From positions 1 to 64,000 of the forward strand of contig CAJLLT010000004.1 of assembly GCA_905207625.1 (NCBI GenBank): a stretch of DNA of 64,000 bases, written 5' to 3'. The DNA comes from an uncultured Eubacteriales bacterium. Lineage in GTDB: Bacteria; Bacillota; Clostridia; Oscillospirales; UBA644. Under the pieces are notes generated by a model. It was not told the DNA's origin. It did not search any database and saw nothing but the letters and a program-made list of their open reading frames with translations. Positions 40,704 through 50,889 of this stretch are shown here, one piece after another. Each line of letters starts with the position of its first letter. Positions within the stretch are counted from its first letter, which is position 1. The translations under genes and the position numbers were made by a program.

Positions 40704-42359
40704 ATGACATATGAAAAATTCGTCACCGAAGGGTTTGACGGTTCGGGAAGACTTGTCAGCTTCGAAAAGAAGCCCGGGACCGACTTCAACTTCGGATTTG
40801 ACTGTGTTGACGTTCTGGGCAGAGAAAAGCCCGATAAAACAGCTATGATGTGGGTCTCCGAAAGCGGAGAGGAACATCGGTTCACCTTTGCCGATATGAT
40901 GAAACAGTCTGCGGCAACCGCAAATTATCTCAGAAACCTGGGCATCCGCAAGGGCGACCGGGTCATGCTTGTACTGAAAAGACACTACCAGTTCTGGTTT
41001 GCCATAGTTGCTCTGCATAAACTCGGGGCGATTGCCATTCCCGCTACGCATCTGCTGACAAAAAAGGATTACGTTTACCGGTTTGATGCCGCGGGAGTCC
41101 GCGCCATCATCTGTGCCGACGACGATTTCGTGGTCGGGCAGGTAGACGCCGCAGCAGCGGAAAGCAAGACACTGGAATTCCGTATCGCAACGGGAAAAGC
41201 CCATGAAGGCTGGCTGGATCTCAACGAAGGTATTGCGGCTCAGAGCACCGTTTTCGACCGTCCCCGGGGTGAGGATGCGGCAAAGGAAACCGACCCCATG
41301 CTGATGTATTTCACAAGCGGGACCTCCGGCTACCCGAAAATCGCGGCACACGACTTCACCTACCCTCTCGGACATGTTGTTACCGCCAGATACTGGCACA
41401 ATGTGGATTCGGAAGGGCTTCACTTCACCGTGGCGGATACGGGTTGGGGCAAAGCTGTCTGGGGTAAGCTCTACGGACAATGGCTCTGCGATGCCGCAGT
41501 ATTTACATACGATTTTGACAAGTTCGACGGCAAAAAGATCCTCTCAATGATCGAAAAATACGGTATAACCACCTTCTGTGCGCCGCCGACCATCTACAGA
41601 TTCTGCATCAAGGAAGACCTTTCGAAGTTTGATCTGTCCTCTCTGAAATACGCCACAACGGCGGGAGAAGCGGTCAACCCCGAAGTTTTCAATAAATTCA
41701 AGCAAATGACGGGACTCTCCCTTATGGAAGGCTTCGGTCAGACCGAAACGGCTCTGACCGTTGCGAACCTTGTGGGAACCGTTCCGAAGCCCGGATCCAT
41801 GGGCAAGCCGACACCTCAGTACGATATTGCCATAGTTGACGATGAAGGTAAGCCCGTAAAAACCGGCGCCGTGGGCGAGATCTGCCTGAGAACCGACCAC
41901 GGAAGACCCCTCGGAATGTTTATCGGGTACTACAATGACCCGGCAAAAACCGAAGCGGCATGGCACGACGGACTTTATCACACCGGAGATATGGCGTGGA
42001 AAGATGAAGACGGATATGTCTGGTATGTTGGACGTACTGATGATCTCATCAAGAGCTCCGGTTACAGAATCGGGCCCTTTGAGATCGAAAGTGTTCTGAT
42101 GGAACACCCTGCGGTAATGGAATGTGCCGTAACCGCCGTTCCCGACCCCATAAGAGGTCAGGCGGTAAAGGCAACGATCGTACTCGCAAAAGGATTTGAG
42201 GCCTCCGATGATCTTGTCAAAGAGTTACAGACTCATGTCAAGAAAATGACCGCCCCTTACAAGTATCCCCGTGTGGTGGAATTTGTGGAGGAGCTGCCCA
42301 AGACCATCAGCGGTAAGATCAGGCGTGTGGAGATACGCAACGGAAAAGCAGATAAATAA
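40704..42359 (+). CDS. AMP-dependent acyl-CoA synthetase/ligase
   Basis: A 551-residue ANL-superfamily enzyme that activates a carboxylic acid as an acyl-adenylate and transfers it to CoA. The phosphate loop YFTSGTSGYPK is near residue 202, GFGQTE near 342, YHTGDMAWKDEDGYVWYVGRTDD near 425-448 (cite first 6 residues as the core), and the C-terminal catalytic lysine in PKTISGKIRR near 536. It resembles medium-chain or acetyl-CoA-type synthetases; the acid is unknown. The ribosome binding site is weak, so translation may depend on the upstream cupin gene. Confidence 0.88.
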   Translation: MTYEKFVTEGFDGSGRLVSFEKKPGTDFNFGFDCVDVLGREKPDKTAMMWVSESGEEHRFTFADMMKQSAATANYLRNLGIRKGDRVMLVLKRHYQFWFAIVALHKLGAIAIPATHLLTKKDYVYRFDAAGVRAIICADDDFVVGQVDAAAAESKTLEFRIATGKAHEGWLDLNEGIAAQSTVFDRPRGEDAAKETDPMLMYFTSGTSGYPKIAAHDFTYPLGHVVTARYWHNVDSEGLHFTVADTGWGKAVWGKLYGQWLCDAAVFTYDFDKFDGKKILSMIEKYGITTFCAPPTIYRFCIKEDLSKFDLSSLKYATTAGEAVNPEVFNKFKQMTGLSLMEGFGQTETALTVANLVGTVPKPGSMGKPTPQYDIAIVDDEGKPVKTGAVGEICLRTDHGRPLGMFIGYYNDPAKTEAAWHDGLYHTGDMAWKDEDGYVWYVGRTDDLIKSSGYRIGPFEIESVLMEHPAVMECAVTAVPDPIRGQAVKATIVLAKGFEASDDLVKELQTHVKKMTAPYKYPRVVEFVEELPKTISGKIRRVEIRNGKADK

Positions 42360-42402
42360 TTTGGAAATATAAGCCGGAGAACAGAAAGGAAGGCAACAGG
42401 TT

Positions 42403-44223
42403 TTGGTAAGGAACGATTTAAGAAATATTGCGATAATAGCGCACGTTGACCACGGAAAGACCACCCTTGTCAACGAAATGCTCAAGCAGGGAGGTATTTT
42501 CCGTGACAACCAGGTTGTTCAGGACAGAGTCATGGACTCCAACGACCTGGAAAGAGAGCGTGGAATAACCATTCTCGCAAAGAATACGGCGGTCCAGTAC
42601 GGGGACACGAAAATAAATATCGTTGACACCCCGGGACACGCGGATTTCGGCGGTGAGGTTGAGCGCATACTGAAAATGGTCAACGGCGTTATCCTTATGG
42701 TGGACGCCTTCGAAGGTCCCATGCCCCAGACCAGATTTGTGCTTCAGCACGCACTTGCCCTGGGTCATAAGGTAATTATCGTGGTAAACAAGATCGACCG
42801 TCCCGACGCCCGTCCCCATGAAGTTGTGGATGAGGTTCTGGAGCTTCTCCTTGACCTTGACGCCTCCGAGGATCAGCTGGAAAGCCCGGTGATATTCGCC
42901 TCTGCCCGTGCCGGAACAGCGTCCCTTTCCCCCGAGGAACAGGGTACTGATCTCAAACCCCTTTTTGAGACCATAATAAACTACTTTGACGGACCGGAGG
43001 GAGACGAAAACGGTCCTCTGCAGATGCTCGTTTCATCCATTGACTATAACGACTATGTGGGAAGAATAGCCATCGGACGGATCGAAAGAGGCTGCATGAA
43101 GCAGGGACAGGACATCGTCCTTACCGACTATCATAAACAGAGACCAGACACAAAGGCGAAAGCTGTGAGCATGTATCAGTTCAGCGGTCTTGCCCGTACC
43201 CCCGTTACCGAGGCAAAAGTGGGTGACATCATTGCCGTTTCCGGTATTGAAAATGTTACCATCGGGGACACTCTTTGCTCCCCCGCCGCGGTTGAGCCCC
43301 TGCCATTCGTAAAAATTTCCGATCCTACGATGGAAATGACCTTCCTTGTAAACAACAGCCCCTTTGCGGGAAGAGAAGGTAAATTCGTCACCTCCAGAAA
43401 TCTCCGTGAGAGACTGTTCCGTGAACTGCTCAAGGACGTTTCCCTGAGAGTTGAAGAAACGGATACCACCGAAGCTTTCAAGGTCTGCGGAAGAGGAGAG
43501 ATGCACCTCTCCATACTCATTGAGACTATGAGACGTGAGGGGTACGAGTTCCAGGTCAGCACACCGAAGGTCCTTTACAAAGAGATCGACGGCAAAAAGT
43601 GTGAGCCTATGGAGCGTGTGGTAATGGACGTACCCTCCGAATCCGTAGGTTCCATAATGGAAAAAATGGGCAGGCGCAAGGGAGAGCTTGTGCAGATGCA
43701 CAATATCGGAAGCCGTGTACGTCTTGAGTTCATAATTCCCTCAAGGGGCCTTTTCGGTTACCGTTCCGAATTCCTTACCGATACCCGGGGCGAGGGTATC
43801 CTCAACTCCATTTTCGACAGCTATGCACCCTTCAAGGGAGATATAGCCCGCCGTACCACCGGATCCCTGATAGCCTCAGAGACCGGTGAGACCACAACTT
43901 ACGGTATATTCAACGTGCAGGATCTGGGCATAATGTTTGTGGATCCCGCGATGGATGTATATGAAGGTATGCTTGTGGGAGAAAGCTCCAAGCAGGATGA
44001 TATCACGGTAAACGTATGTAAGAAAAAGCACATGACAGCTATACGTTCCTCCGGTCACGATGACGCGCTGAGACTTGTTCCCCCTCTGAAAATGAGCCTT
44101 GAACAGGCTCTGGAATACGTTGCCGACGATGAGCTGGTGGAAGTGACGCCGAAGAGCATGCGTCTGCGCAAGAAAATTCTTGATCACAGCCTGCGAATGA
44201 AGGCAACAATGAAGAAAAAGTAA
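42403..44223 (+). CDS. typA: Translational GTPase TypA/BipA
   Basis: A 606-residue ribosome-associated GTPase involved in 50S assembly and stress growth. G1 is AHVDHGKTTL at 14-23, followed by DTPGHADFGGEVER and NKIDRPDARP. Domains II, III and V and the BipA-specific C-terminus end at residue 606. Translation starts at a TTG at 42403, with AAGGAAGG 9 bases upstream; no in-frame ATG is nearby. pth follows after one base. Confidence 0.98.
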   Translation: MVRNDLRNIAIIAHVDHGKTTLVNEMLKQGGIFRDNQVVQDRVMDSNDLERERGITILAKNTAVQYGDTKINIVDTPGHADFGGEVERILKMVNGVILMVDAFEGPMPQTRFVLQHALALGHKVIIVVNKIDRPDARPHEVVDEVLELLLDLDASEDQLESPVIFASARAGTASLSPEEQGTDLKPLFETIINYFDGPEGDENGPLQMLVSSIDYNDYVGRIAIGRIERGCMKQGQDIVLTDYHKQRPDTKAKAVSMYQFSGLARTPVTEAKVGDIIAVSGIENVTIGDTLCSPAAVEPLPFVKISDPTMEMTFLVNNSPFAGREGKFVTSRNLRERLFRELLKDVSLRVEETDTTEAFKVCGRGEMHLSILIETMRREGYEFQVSTPKVLYKEIDGKKCEPMERVVMDVPSESVGSIMEKMGRRKGELVQMHNIGSRVRLEFIIPSRGLFGYRSEFLTDTRGEGILNSIFDSYAPFKGDIARRTTGSLIASETGETTTYGIFNVQDLGIMFVDPAMDVYEGMLVGESSKQDDITVNVCKKKHMTAIRSSGHDDALRLVPPLKMSLEQALEYVADDELVEVTPKSMRLRKKILDHSLRMKATMKKK

Positions 44224-44224
44224 T

Positions 44225-44791
44225 ATGGATTATATTATCGCGGGTCTGGGTAATCCGGGCGGACAATACACTTTTACCCGGCACAATGCCGGATGGATAG
44301 CAATGGATTTTCTGTCCGAGAAACTCGGCGTAAAAATAAACAGGATCAAGTTCAGATCGACCTGCGCCGAAGCGGAAATCGGAGGAAAGAAAGTTCTGCT
44401 GATGAAGCCCCAGACCTTCATGAACCTGTCCGGTGAGGCTGTTGCGGCGGCGGCAAAATTCTATAAGATCCCCCCTCAGCATATACTTGTCATCTGTGAC
44501 GATATAAATCTCCCCTGTGCAAAGCTCCGTATCCGCCAGAAAGGCAGTGACGGAGGGCATAACGGGCTGAAAAACATAATTCTTCAGCTTAATTCCGATG
44601 AGTTCACCCGCATCCGCATAGGAGTTTCGGACCGGACAAACCCGAATGTGGATCTTGCGGACTGGGTTCTCGGCAGATTCACCGAAGAAGAGCAGAAAGC
44701 CCTTGCGGGACGTATGGACGATATATGCTCGGCGGCAATGCTCTTTACCGAGGGAAAAACTGAACTTGCAATGAGCAGGTATAACGGATAG
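44225..44791 (+). CDS. pth: Peptidyl-tRNA hydrolase
   Basis: The 188-residue enzyme releases tRNA from dropped peptidyl-tRNA. Asn10, His20 and Asp93 positions are filled: GLGNPGGQYTFTRHNAGW at the start, MNLSGEAV near 66, and CDDINLPCAKLRIR near 92, then GSDGGHNGLKNI. It is followed after 3 bases by mfd, the standard Firmicutes order. Confidence 0.97.
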   Translation: MDYIIAGLGNPGGQYTFTRHNAGWIAMDFLSEKLGVKINRIKFRSTCAEAEIGGKKVLLMKPQTFMNLSGEAVAAAAKFYKIPPQHILVICDDINLPCAKLRIRQKGSDGGHNGLKNIILQLNSDEFTRIRIGVSDRTNPNVDLADWVLGRFTEEEQKALAGRMDDICSAAMLFTEGKTELAMSRYNG

Positions 44792-44794
44792 AAA

Positions 44795-47700
44795 ATGGAT
44801 CAGGCTGTAGAAATACTGAAAAAACTCAGTGAATATTCATCGCTTTATGACGCCTGCGCCGGGAACCGCACGACCGCGGTTTTCGGCGTGGATGCTCATA
44901 AGGCTTATTTTTCTGCCCTTCTGGCAGATGACCTGAAACGTCCGGCGTTCATCATAGTGCCGGATGAGGCCCAGGCAAGGACCGTCTGCGAAACGATGTC
45001 CGCTCTGGTGGGGAAAAGCTATGTTTTTCCCGCAAAGGACTATGAGTTCCGGGATATAGAGAGTGTTTCCCGGTATGACGAAAACCGCCGTATAGAAGTC
45101 ATAAGCCTTATCAGGAAAAAAGATTTCAATGCCGTAATAATCCCGGCGGACGCCCTTTGCGCACTGACTATGCCGCCGGAAAGCTACAGTGAATTTGAAC
45201 TTATCCGTGACGGAAATTACAAGTTTGAAGAACTCCCGAAAAAACTGACGGAAATGGGCTACGAGTTCTTTTCAACGGTTGAAGGCCACGGTCAGTTTTC
45301 CGTACGGGGCGGAATTATTGACATTTTCCCTCCCGGAGAGGAGGCGCCCTACAGAATTGAGTTTTTCGGCGACGATATAGACAGCATCAGCCTTTTTGAC
45401 GTGAATACCCAGCGCCGCACCGAACTCAAGGATAAAGTAGTCGTCACTCCGGTAAGGGAATATACGTCCGACCTGAAAGACAGGCTGCTTAAGGCACTTG
45501 AAAAATCAGAAGGAAACCCAAAAACAGGCAAAGATATCGAACTTCTGAAAATGGGGGTTCTGCCGAAACATGACCGTTATCTGCCCATGAATTTCGAGCG
45601 CAAAGCGGGTATCCTGGATTACGCTCCCGAAAACGCACTTTTTTTCATTTTTGATCTCAGGGCAGTAAAAGAACGGATAGAAGGGTTTCTTTTCAGGCTC
45701 GAAAATGACATCAGAGCCATGGCGGAGGACGGCTACGTTTTCCTGAATAAAGATTACTATTTTACGGAAAATCAGATCTTTGACAAGATACGTCATCCGG
45801 CGGTGTTTGAGACACTCCCCTGCTCCGTCAATGAGTTTCCTCCGGAAAAGATCGTCGATATTTCACTTTTTCCCGCAAATGTTTCCACACCGGAGGTATT
45901 GCGGCAAAACGTGGCGGAACTTTTATCCGAGGATTATGCGGTCACGGTTCTTGCCTATGACGGCAGACACGCTGCGGAACTGATAAAAGACCTGCCTGAC
46001 AGCAGGAATCTTACGGTACGGGAAGGTTCTCTCCCCTACGGATTCACTGCCCCGTCGATAAAGCAGGCGGTGTTCTCCTACCGCAACGCCCGCACGGAAC
46101 AGGGAAAGAAAAAACGCCGCGCGAAATATGAGCGGGGCGAAAAAATAAAAGGTTTCTCGGATATTCATGAGGGTGACTATGTCGTACATGCGGACTACGG
46201 TATCGGCATTTACGACGGAATACACAAAGTCGAGCAGAACGGCATAACAAAGGATTTTATCAAAATTAGATACCTTGGTACCGATGTACTTTACATTCCA
46301 TGTGAGCAACTGGACAGAATATCCAAATACATCGGCGGAGATACCGAAGTCAAGGTCAAACTGAACCGTCTCGGAGGCTCAGACTGGACAAAAACAAAGC
46401 AGAAGGTTAAAAAAGCCGTCCGTGACCTGGCAAAAAATCTTATTATGCTGTACGGACAGCGTTCCAAAATGAAGGGTCACAGTTTTCCCCGGGACACGGA
46501 ATGGCAGAGGGATTTTGAGGCAAGCTTCGAGTTTGAGGAAACCGAAGATCAGTTACGGTGCATTGATGAAATAAAATCGGATATGGAATCCGACAGACCG
46601 ATGGACAGATTGCTTTGCGGAGACGTTGGATTCGGAAAGACCGAGGTGGCGCTGAGAGCCGTATTCAAATGCGTCAATGACTCCATGCAGGCGGCTGTTC
46701 TTGCCCCCACGACCATACTCGCCTTCCAGCATTACAACACCATTTTAAGACGTTTCAGCGGATACCCCGTGAAAGTGGAGATGCTCTCCCGCATGAGAAC
46801 CCCTAAACAGCAGCAGGAGGCACTCCGGAAACTGCGCCGCGGTGAAATCGATGTCATTGTGGGAACGCACAGACTTCTTCAGAAGGATGTGGTGTTCAAA
46901 AACCTGGGTCTGGTCGTTATTGACGAGGAACAGCGCTTCGGCGTTGCCCACAAGGAATACCTTAAGGAAATGACGAAAACCGTGGACGTTCTTACCCTTT
47001 CCGCAACCCCGATACCGAGAACGCTGAACATGTCTCTTGCGGGAATACGGGATATTTCAATTCTCAACGAACCACCCCACAACCGTTATCCGGTAACAAC
47101 CTATGTTGCCGAATACGATATCGGTATAATATGCGACGCAATAAAGCGTGAGGTGGACAGAGGCGGACAGTGTTTCTATCTTCACAACAGGGTTGAAACA
47201 ATCTACAAGACCGCCGCACTTATACAGCAGAAGACAGGAGTCCGTGTTGCCGTGGGGCACGGAAAGATGTCCCACGAGGAGCTTTCCGCCATATGGGAGG
47301 ACCTGGTTCACGGGCAGATAGATGTTCTTGTCTGTACAACAATAATCGAGACGGGTGTGGACGTTCCGAACTGCAACACCCTGATCATTGAGGATGCCGA
47401 CAGGCTCGGACTTGCCCAGTTGCACCAGATCCGCGGACGTGTCGGAAGGACCGACAGAAGAGCCTTTGCGTATTTCATGTTCCGTCGGGGAAAGACCCTT
47501 TCAAGCGATGCGTACAAACGGCTCATGACCATCCGGGAGTTCACGGAGTTCGGCTCGGGACTGAAAATAGCCATGCGTGACCTTGAGATCCGCGGCGCCG
47601 GAGATATCCTCGGCGCAGAGCAGAGCGGTCATCTGGTCACCGTTGGATTTGATATGTATATGAAACTGCTTGAAGCCGCAGTTTCGGAGGAAAAGGGAGA

Positions 47701-48166
47701 AATACCCGTAAATACGGATTGTGTGGTGGACGTAAAGGTCAACGCATATATTCCGGACTCCTTTATCAGGGACGGAGAGACCCGTATTGAGATATACAAG
47801 ATGATCGCTTCAGTGACAACGGATGAGGATTATTCAGACGTCCTCGATGAGATAATAGACCGTTTCGGAGATCCTCCGGCACAGGTGGTGGAGCTGTTGA
47901 AAATATCCATGATGAGATCAAGGGCTGCCGCTGCCGGATTCGGTGAAATACGTCAGGTTGACAAAAATCTGCTATTCTTCCCCGCAGGCGCGCCTGAGCT
48001 TCAGAGCCTTGCGCCGCTGAACGCAAAATACGGCAGAAACGTGCTTTTCAGTGCGGGAACCAAACCTTACTTTACGCTGAAAACGGACGGAAACGTCATA
48101 GATTCGGGGACGGAGTTTGCCACTGAATACGGAAAGATACTCGCCGGGATACACGGAAAAGACTGA
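44795..48166 (+). CDS. mfd: Transcription-repair coupling factor
   Basis: A 1123-residue ATP-dependent translocase that removes stalled RNA polymerase and recruits UvrA. Order: UvrB-like N-terminal domains (1 to about 330, including GHGQFSVRGGIIDIFPPG near 165), the CarD-like polymerase-interacting domain from about 455 (GDYVVHADYGIG), the helicase core with Walker A LLCGDVGFGKTE near 605 and DEEQRFG near 708, the LHQIRGRVGR motif near 875, and the C-terminal TRCF domain (about 985-1085). It is full length. Confidence 0.98.
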   Translation: MDQAVEILKKLSEYSSLYDACAGNRTTAVFGVDAHKAYFSALLADDLKRPAFIIVPDEAQARTVCETMSALVGKSYVFPAKDYEFRDIESVSRYDENRRIEVISLIRKKDFNAVIIPADALCALTMPPESYSEFELIRDGNYKFEELPKKLTEMGYEFFSTVEGHGQFSVRGGIIDIFPPGEEAPYRIEFFGDDIDSISLFDVNTQRRTELKDKVVVTPVREYTSDLKDRLLKALEKSEGNPKTGKDIELLKMGVLPKHDRYLPMNFERKAGILDYAPENALFFIFDLRAVKERIEGFLFRLENDIRAMAEDGYVFLNKDYYFTENQIFDKIRHPAVFETLPCSVNEFPPEKIVDISLFPANVSTPEVLRQNVAELLSEDYAVTVLAYDGRHAAELIKDLPDSRNLTVREGSLPYGFTAPSIKQAVFSYRNARTEQGKKKRRAKYERGEKIKGFSDIHEGDYVVHADYGIGIYDGIHKVEQNGITKDFIKIRYLGTDVLYIPCEQLDRISKYIGGDTEVKVKLNRLGGSDWTKTKQKVKKAVRDLAKNLIMLYGQRSKMKGHSFPRDTEWQRDFEASFEFEETEDQLRCIDEIKSDMESDRPMDRLLCGDVGFGKTEVALRAVFKCVNDSMQAAVLAPTTILAFQHYNTILRRFSGYPVKVEMLSRMRTPKQQQEALRKLRRGEIDVIVGTHRLLQKDVVFKNLGLVVIDEEQRFGVAHKEYLKEMTKTVDVLTLSATPIPRTLNMSLAGIRDISILNEPPHNRYPVTTYVAEYDIGIICDAIKREVDRGGQCFYLHNRVETIYKTAALIQQKTGVRVAVGHGKMSHEELSAIWEDLVHGQIDVLVCTTIIETGVDVPNCNTLIIEDADRLGLAQLHQIRGRVGRTDRRAFAYFMFRRGKTLSSDAYKRLMTIREFTEFGSGLKIAMRDLEIRGAGDILGAEQSGHLVTVGFDMYMKLLEAAVSEEKGEIPVNTDCVVDVKVNAYIPDSFIRDGETRIEIYKMIASVTTDEDYSDVLDEIIDRFGDPPAQVVELLKISMMRSRAAAAGFGEIRQVDKNLLFFPAGAPELQSLAPLNAKYGRNVLFSAGTKPYFTLKTDGNVIDSGTEFATEYGKILAGIHGKD

Positions 48167-48224
48167 CGCTGAAACTGAATTTCGGCAGATATACAACAAA
48201 TTTCAGGTATTTTGTCACTATATA

Positions 48225-48253
48225 TGGACTTTTCCTCACATCCGTGGTATACT
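48225..48253 (+). promoter_or_regulatory. Predicted promoter of the PpiC-like lipoprotein gene
   Basis: TGGACT (48225-48230) and TATACT (48248-48253) are 17 bases apart, about 55 bases before the ATG at 48308. Confidence 0.55.
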
Positions 48254-48307
48254 TTGCGTATAACAAAAGGTTCTTGACGACATGTTTGCAGAGGTTTTTG
48301 AAATAAG

Positions 48308-49456
48308 ATGAGATTACTCAAAAGGACTGTTTCTTTATTTATTGCCGGGCTTGCCTGCCTTTCACTTCTCGGAGGATGTGACGACACGTCGTATGCCGCC
48401 CAGTCAGGAGAAAAGAAATACCCCACGTCTGTGTACGCGTACTACGCTTACTATACCCGTGATTATTATGAAACCGTATTCCGTAATTACGGTATTTCCG
48501 ATATTTCAGACATACTGACAGAGGAGATATCCCAGGGAGTTCCCCTTTACTCCATGATTACGGATTATGCTAAATCCCAGTATCTTTCCTACGTGATAAT
48601 AAACGATAAGTTTGATGAACTGGGACTCTCACTGTCCGACGAAACAACGGAAAAAATCGAAGAGGATCTGAACACCCAGTACGTTGACGTTTACGGTGAA
48701 GAGTCTTTGGCTGATATCTGCCGAACCCTCGGGCTTTCCGGCAATGAACTGAAAAACATTGTCGCCACCCCGTATAAGAGCGAAGCGATCATGGACTACT
48801 TTTTCGGGGAAGGCGGAGAACACGAAATAACCGAAGAACAGAAACGCGAGGTCTATGAAAGCGACTATTCAAGGTTCAAATATATAGTCATCGGAAAGAT
48901 AGACTCAGAGGGAAACACCCTTCCCACATCGGAACTGATGAAGAAGATGGAACTGGCACAGGAGGCTTACGACAAAGCCCTGTCCGGCGAGGATTTTGAA
49001 GACCTGATCAAAGAATACTCCGAGGATTACTATAAGATCAGCGAAGACCTTGAAGAGGACACAAAGGAATCCTACGAGGCATCAAACAAGGTCATGACCG
49101 AAGATGGGGTCATCACCGATAAAAGCGGCATTATTGACTACAATACCTACAGATATTACGGCTATACCCTTGATTCCGCGGTAGTAGATAAGCTTTTCTC
49201 CATGGATGAAGACGCCGTGGCTATGGTAGAGGTCAAGAACGCTTTCTGGATCATCAAGAAGTTCGAAAAGTACTCGGATCCGAAGTATTACCAGAGTAAG
49301 GAAAACCTTATATACTCCGGTATAGCAACCCCCATAAGCGAAGAACTTATGAGCAAATGGAAAAATGCAATGAATATAACCTTCAACAGCGCGGTGGTAA
49401 ACAAATATGATCCGCGGAAGATTAAATCGCTTTTTATAACAAAGATAAAACAATAG
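48308..49456 (+). CDS. PpiC/SurA-like lipoprotein foldase
   Basis: A 382-residue exported lipoprotein. The signal peptide has a basic start (MRLLKR), a hydrophobic core and the lipobox LLGGC with Cys24 as the lipidated residue. The chaperone-like N-domain covers about 45-190. A parvulin-like segment (about 195-345) contains FKYIVIGKI and FEDLIKEYSED, recalling PrsA, but the active-site His/Cys pattern is weak. It probably assists folding of secreted proteins outside the membrane. It has its own promoter and terminator. Confidence 0.78.
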   Translation: MRLLKRTVSLFIAGLACLSLLGGCDDTSYAAQSGEKKYPTSVYAYYAYYTRDYYETVFRNYGISDISDILTEEISQGVPLYSMITDYAKSQYLSYVIINDKFDELGLSLSDETTEKIEEDLNTQYVDVYGEESLADICRTLGLSGNELKNIVATPYKSEAIMDYFFGEGGEHEITEEQKREVYESDYSRFKYIVIGKIDSEGNTLPTSELMKKMELAQEAYDKALSGEDFEDLIKEYSEDYYKISEDLEEDTKESYEASNKVMTEDGVITDKSGIIDYNTYRYYGYTLDSAVVDKLFSMDEDAVAMVEVKNAFWIIKKFEKYSDPKYYQSKENLIYSGIATPISEELMSKWKNAMNITFNSAVVNKYDPRKIKSLFITKIKQ

Positions 49457-49471
49457 TTATCCAAACAGATA

Positions 49472-49506
49472 GAATAAGCTCCGCATGTTGGCGGAGCTTA
49501 TTTTTT
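49472..49506 (+). terminator. Terminator of the PpiC-like gene
   Basis: A 12-bp stem (AATAAGCTCCGC with GCGGAGCTTATT) around a 6-base loop runs directly into a T-tract. Confidence 0.9.
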
Positions 49507-49528
49507 ACAGAGAACTGAACAGGACAAA

Positions 49529-49557
49529 AGCCCGTGCGTGTTATAAACGCACGGGCT
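49529..49557 (-). terminator. Terminator of the TldD/PmbA operon
   Basis: An 11-bp stem (AGCCCGTGCGT with ACGCACGGGCT) around a 7-base loop; on the minus strand it is followed by TTTTG. Confidence 0.75.
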
Positions 49558-49577
49558 CTGAATTCATTTTCCGATAA

Positions 49578-50876
49578 TTACTTGCCGGAAACAACTATTC
49601 CCGAAACCTTGACCCAGGGCAGAATGGAATCCCCGGTGTTTACGCGTTCCGAGGATATCTCCCTGATATCAAGGAGAAACTTCGCGAGATTTCCGCTTAT
49701 CATTGTTTCACTTACCGCATCGGTTATTTTTCCGTTCTCAATCATGAAGCTGTTTTTCGCCACTCCGGAAAAATCCCCGCTTCCGCCGGGCTCTCCGCCG
49801 GAAAACCGTGCTACGAGCAAACCTTTTTTCACCGAGGAGATCATTTCCTCAAGAGAAGTCTGCCCCGGAGCCATTACAAAATTTCCGCCGGTGCAGGGGC
49901 TGCGTTTGAGTCCCGTTTTCCGGGACGCGTATCTGCCGATAGTAAAGTTTTTAAGCACACCGTCCTCAATAAGCGGCATGTTCTGCGCAACATATCCGTC
50001 CCCGGTCATAAAATATCCGCCGGGAAGATCGGGATTACGGGGCTCGCTGTAAATAGAGAAGCCATCCGCTGCCACTTTCTTTCCCAGACTGTCCTTGAAT
50101 ATGCTCGTTCCGTTTATGAGGGGAAGGTCGGACATGAAGTTGCCCACAACAGAGGAAAACATGGATTCGAAACAGGCAGGAGTGAATATTACGTCCCCTT
50201 CAAACTTACCCTCAACGGGAACGGTATCAATCTGCCTTTCGGTGTCGGCAATAGCCATCCGCGTACCGCCGAGATCCATAAACGGAGTCCTCACATCATT
50301 TGCAAGAGCATAAGTGTAGTTCATGGAAGAGGTCTTTCCGTCCCGGACAGCCATGAAAGAAGGAGAAAAGAGATAGAAGCCGTTAGAAGAGACCAGATCT
50401 GTGCCGTTGGAATTACGGTAGAGTGAGGTTATGGCATCATGTTCCACGGTAACGGAATCAAATTTTATCGTGGGGTACTTTTCGGCACTTTCCGCAAGAA
50501 AAGCCTTCAGTCCCTCGTACATGCCCTCCTTGTCGGGAACCGTGATTCCTCTTTCACTTTTACCCATATCCGCAACATCGCATATACCCTCTGCATCATC
50601 GGGTACAGAGGACAGAAGTGCCGCCATGGTCTGTTCAATACAGCCGTCAATAACCTCACGAGCGGTGGAATTGGTGGATGTTACCCCTTTTTTCCCGTCC
50701 TTTACAGCCTTCATTGAAACAGATGTATCAAAGTTTGTACGGATCATACTGACCTTTCCGGACTGGTAGTAGAATTCCGTCTTTACAGTGTCCGTAATAC
50801 GGCATTCCGCCATATCGGCACCGGCTGAGGAAAAGGATTTCAGTATATAGTCCGCAAGATTGTGTCTGTCATTCAT
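49578..50876 (-). CDS. PmbA/TldE-family metallopeptidase partner
   Basis: A 432-residue TldD/PmbA-family protein of the TldE type, without the zinc-binding HExxxH motif. Conserved family blocks are FYYQSGKVSMIRTNFDTSVSM near the N-terminus, IFTPACFESMFSSVVGNF near 236 and the C-terminal GGNFVMAPGQTS near 328. TldE proteins pair with TldD to form a heterodimeric protease acting on peptides such as modified RiPPs or toxin antidotes. It follows tldD by 13 bases. No RiPP precursor was recognised nearby. Confidence 0.9.
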   Translation of the reverse strand: MNDRHNLADYILKSFSSAGADMAECRITDTVKTEFYYQSGKVSMIRTNFDTSVSMKAVKDGKKGVTSTNSTAREVIDGCIEQTMAALLSSVPDDAEGICDVADMGKSERGITVPDKEGMYEGLKAFLAESAEKYPTIKFDSVTVEHDAITSLYRNSNGTDLVSSNGFYLFSPSFMAVRDGKTSSMNYTYALANDVRTPFMDLGGTRMAIADTERQIDTVPVEGKFEGDVIFTPACFESMFSSVVGNFMSDLPLINGTSIFKDSLGKKVAADGFSIYSEPRNPDLPGGYFMTGDGYVAQNMPLIEDGVLKNFTIGRYASRKTGLKRSPCTGGNFVMAPGQTSLEEMISSVKKGLLVARFSGGEPGGSGDFSGVAKNSFMIENGKITDAVSETMISGNLAKFLLDIREISSERVNTGDSILPWVKVSGIVVSGK

Positions 50877-50889
50877 TTTTCAGCCCTCC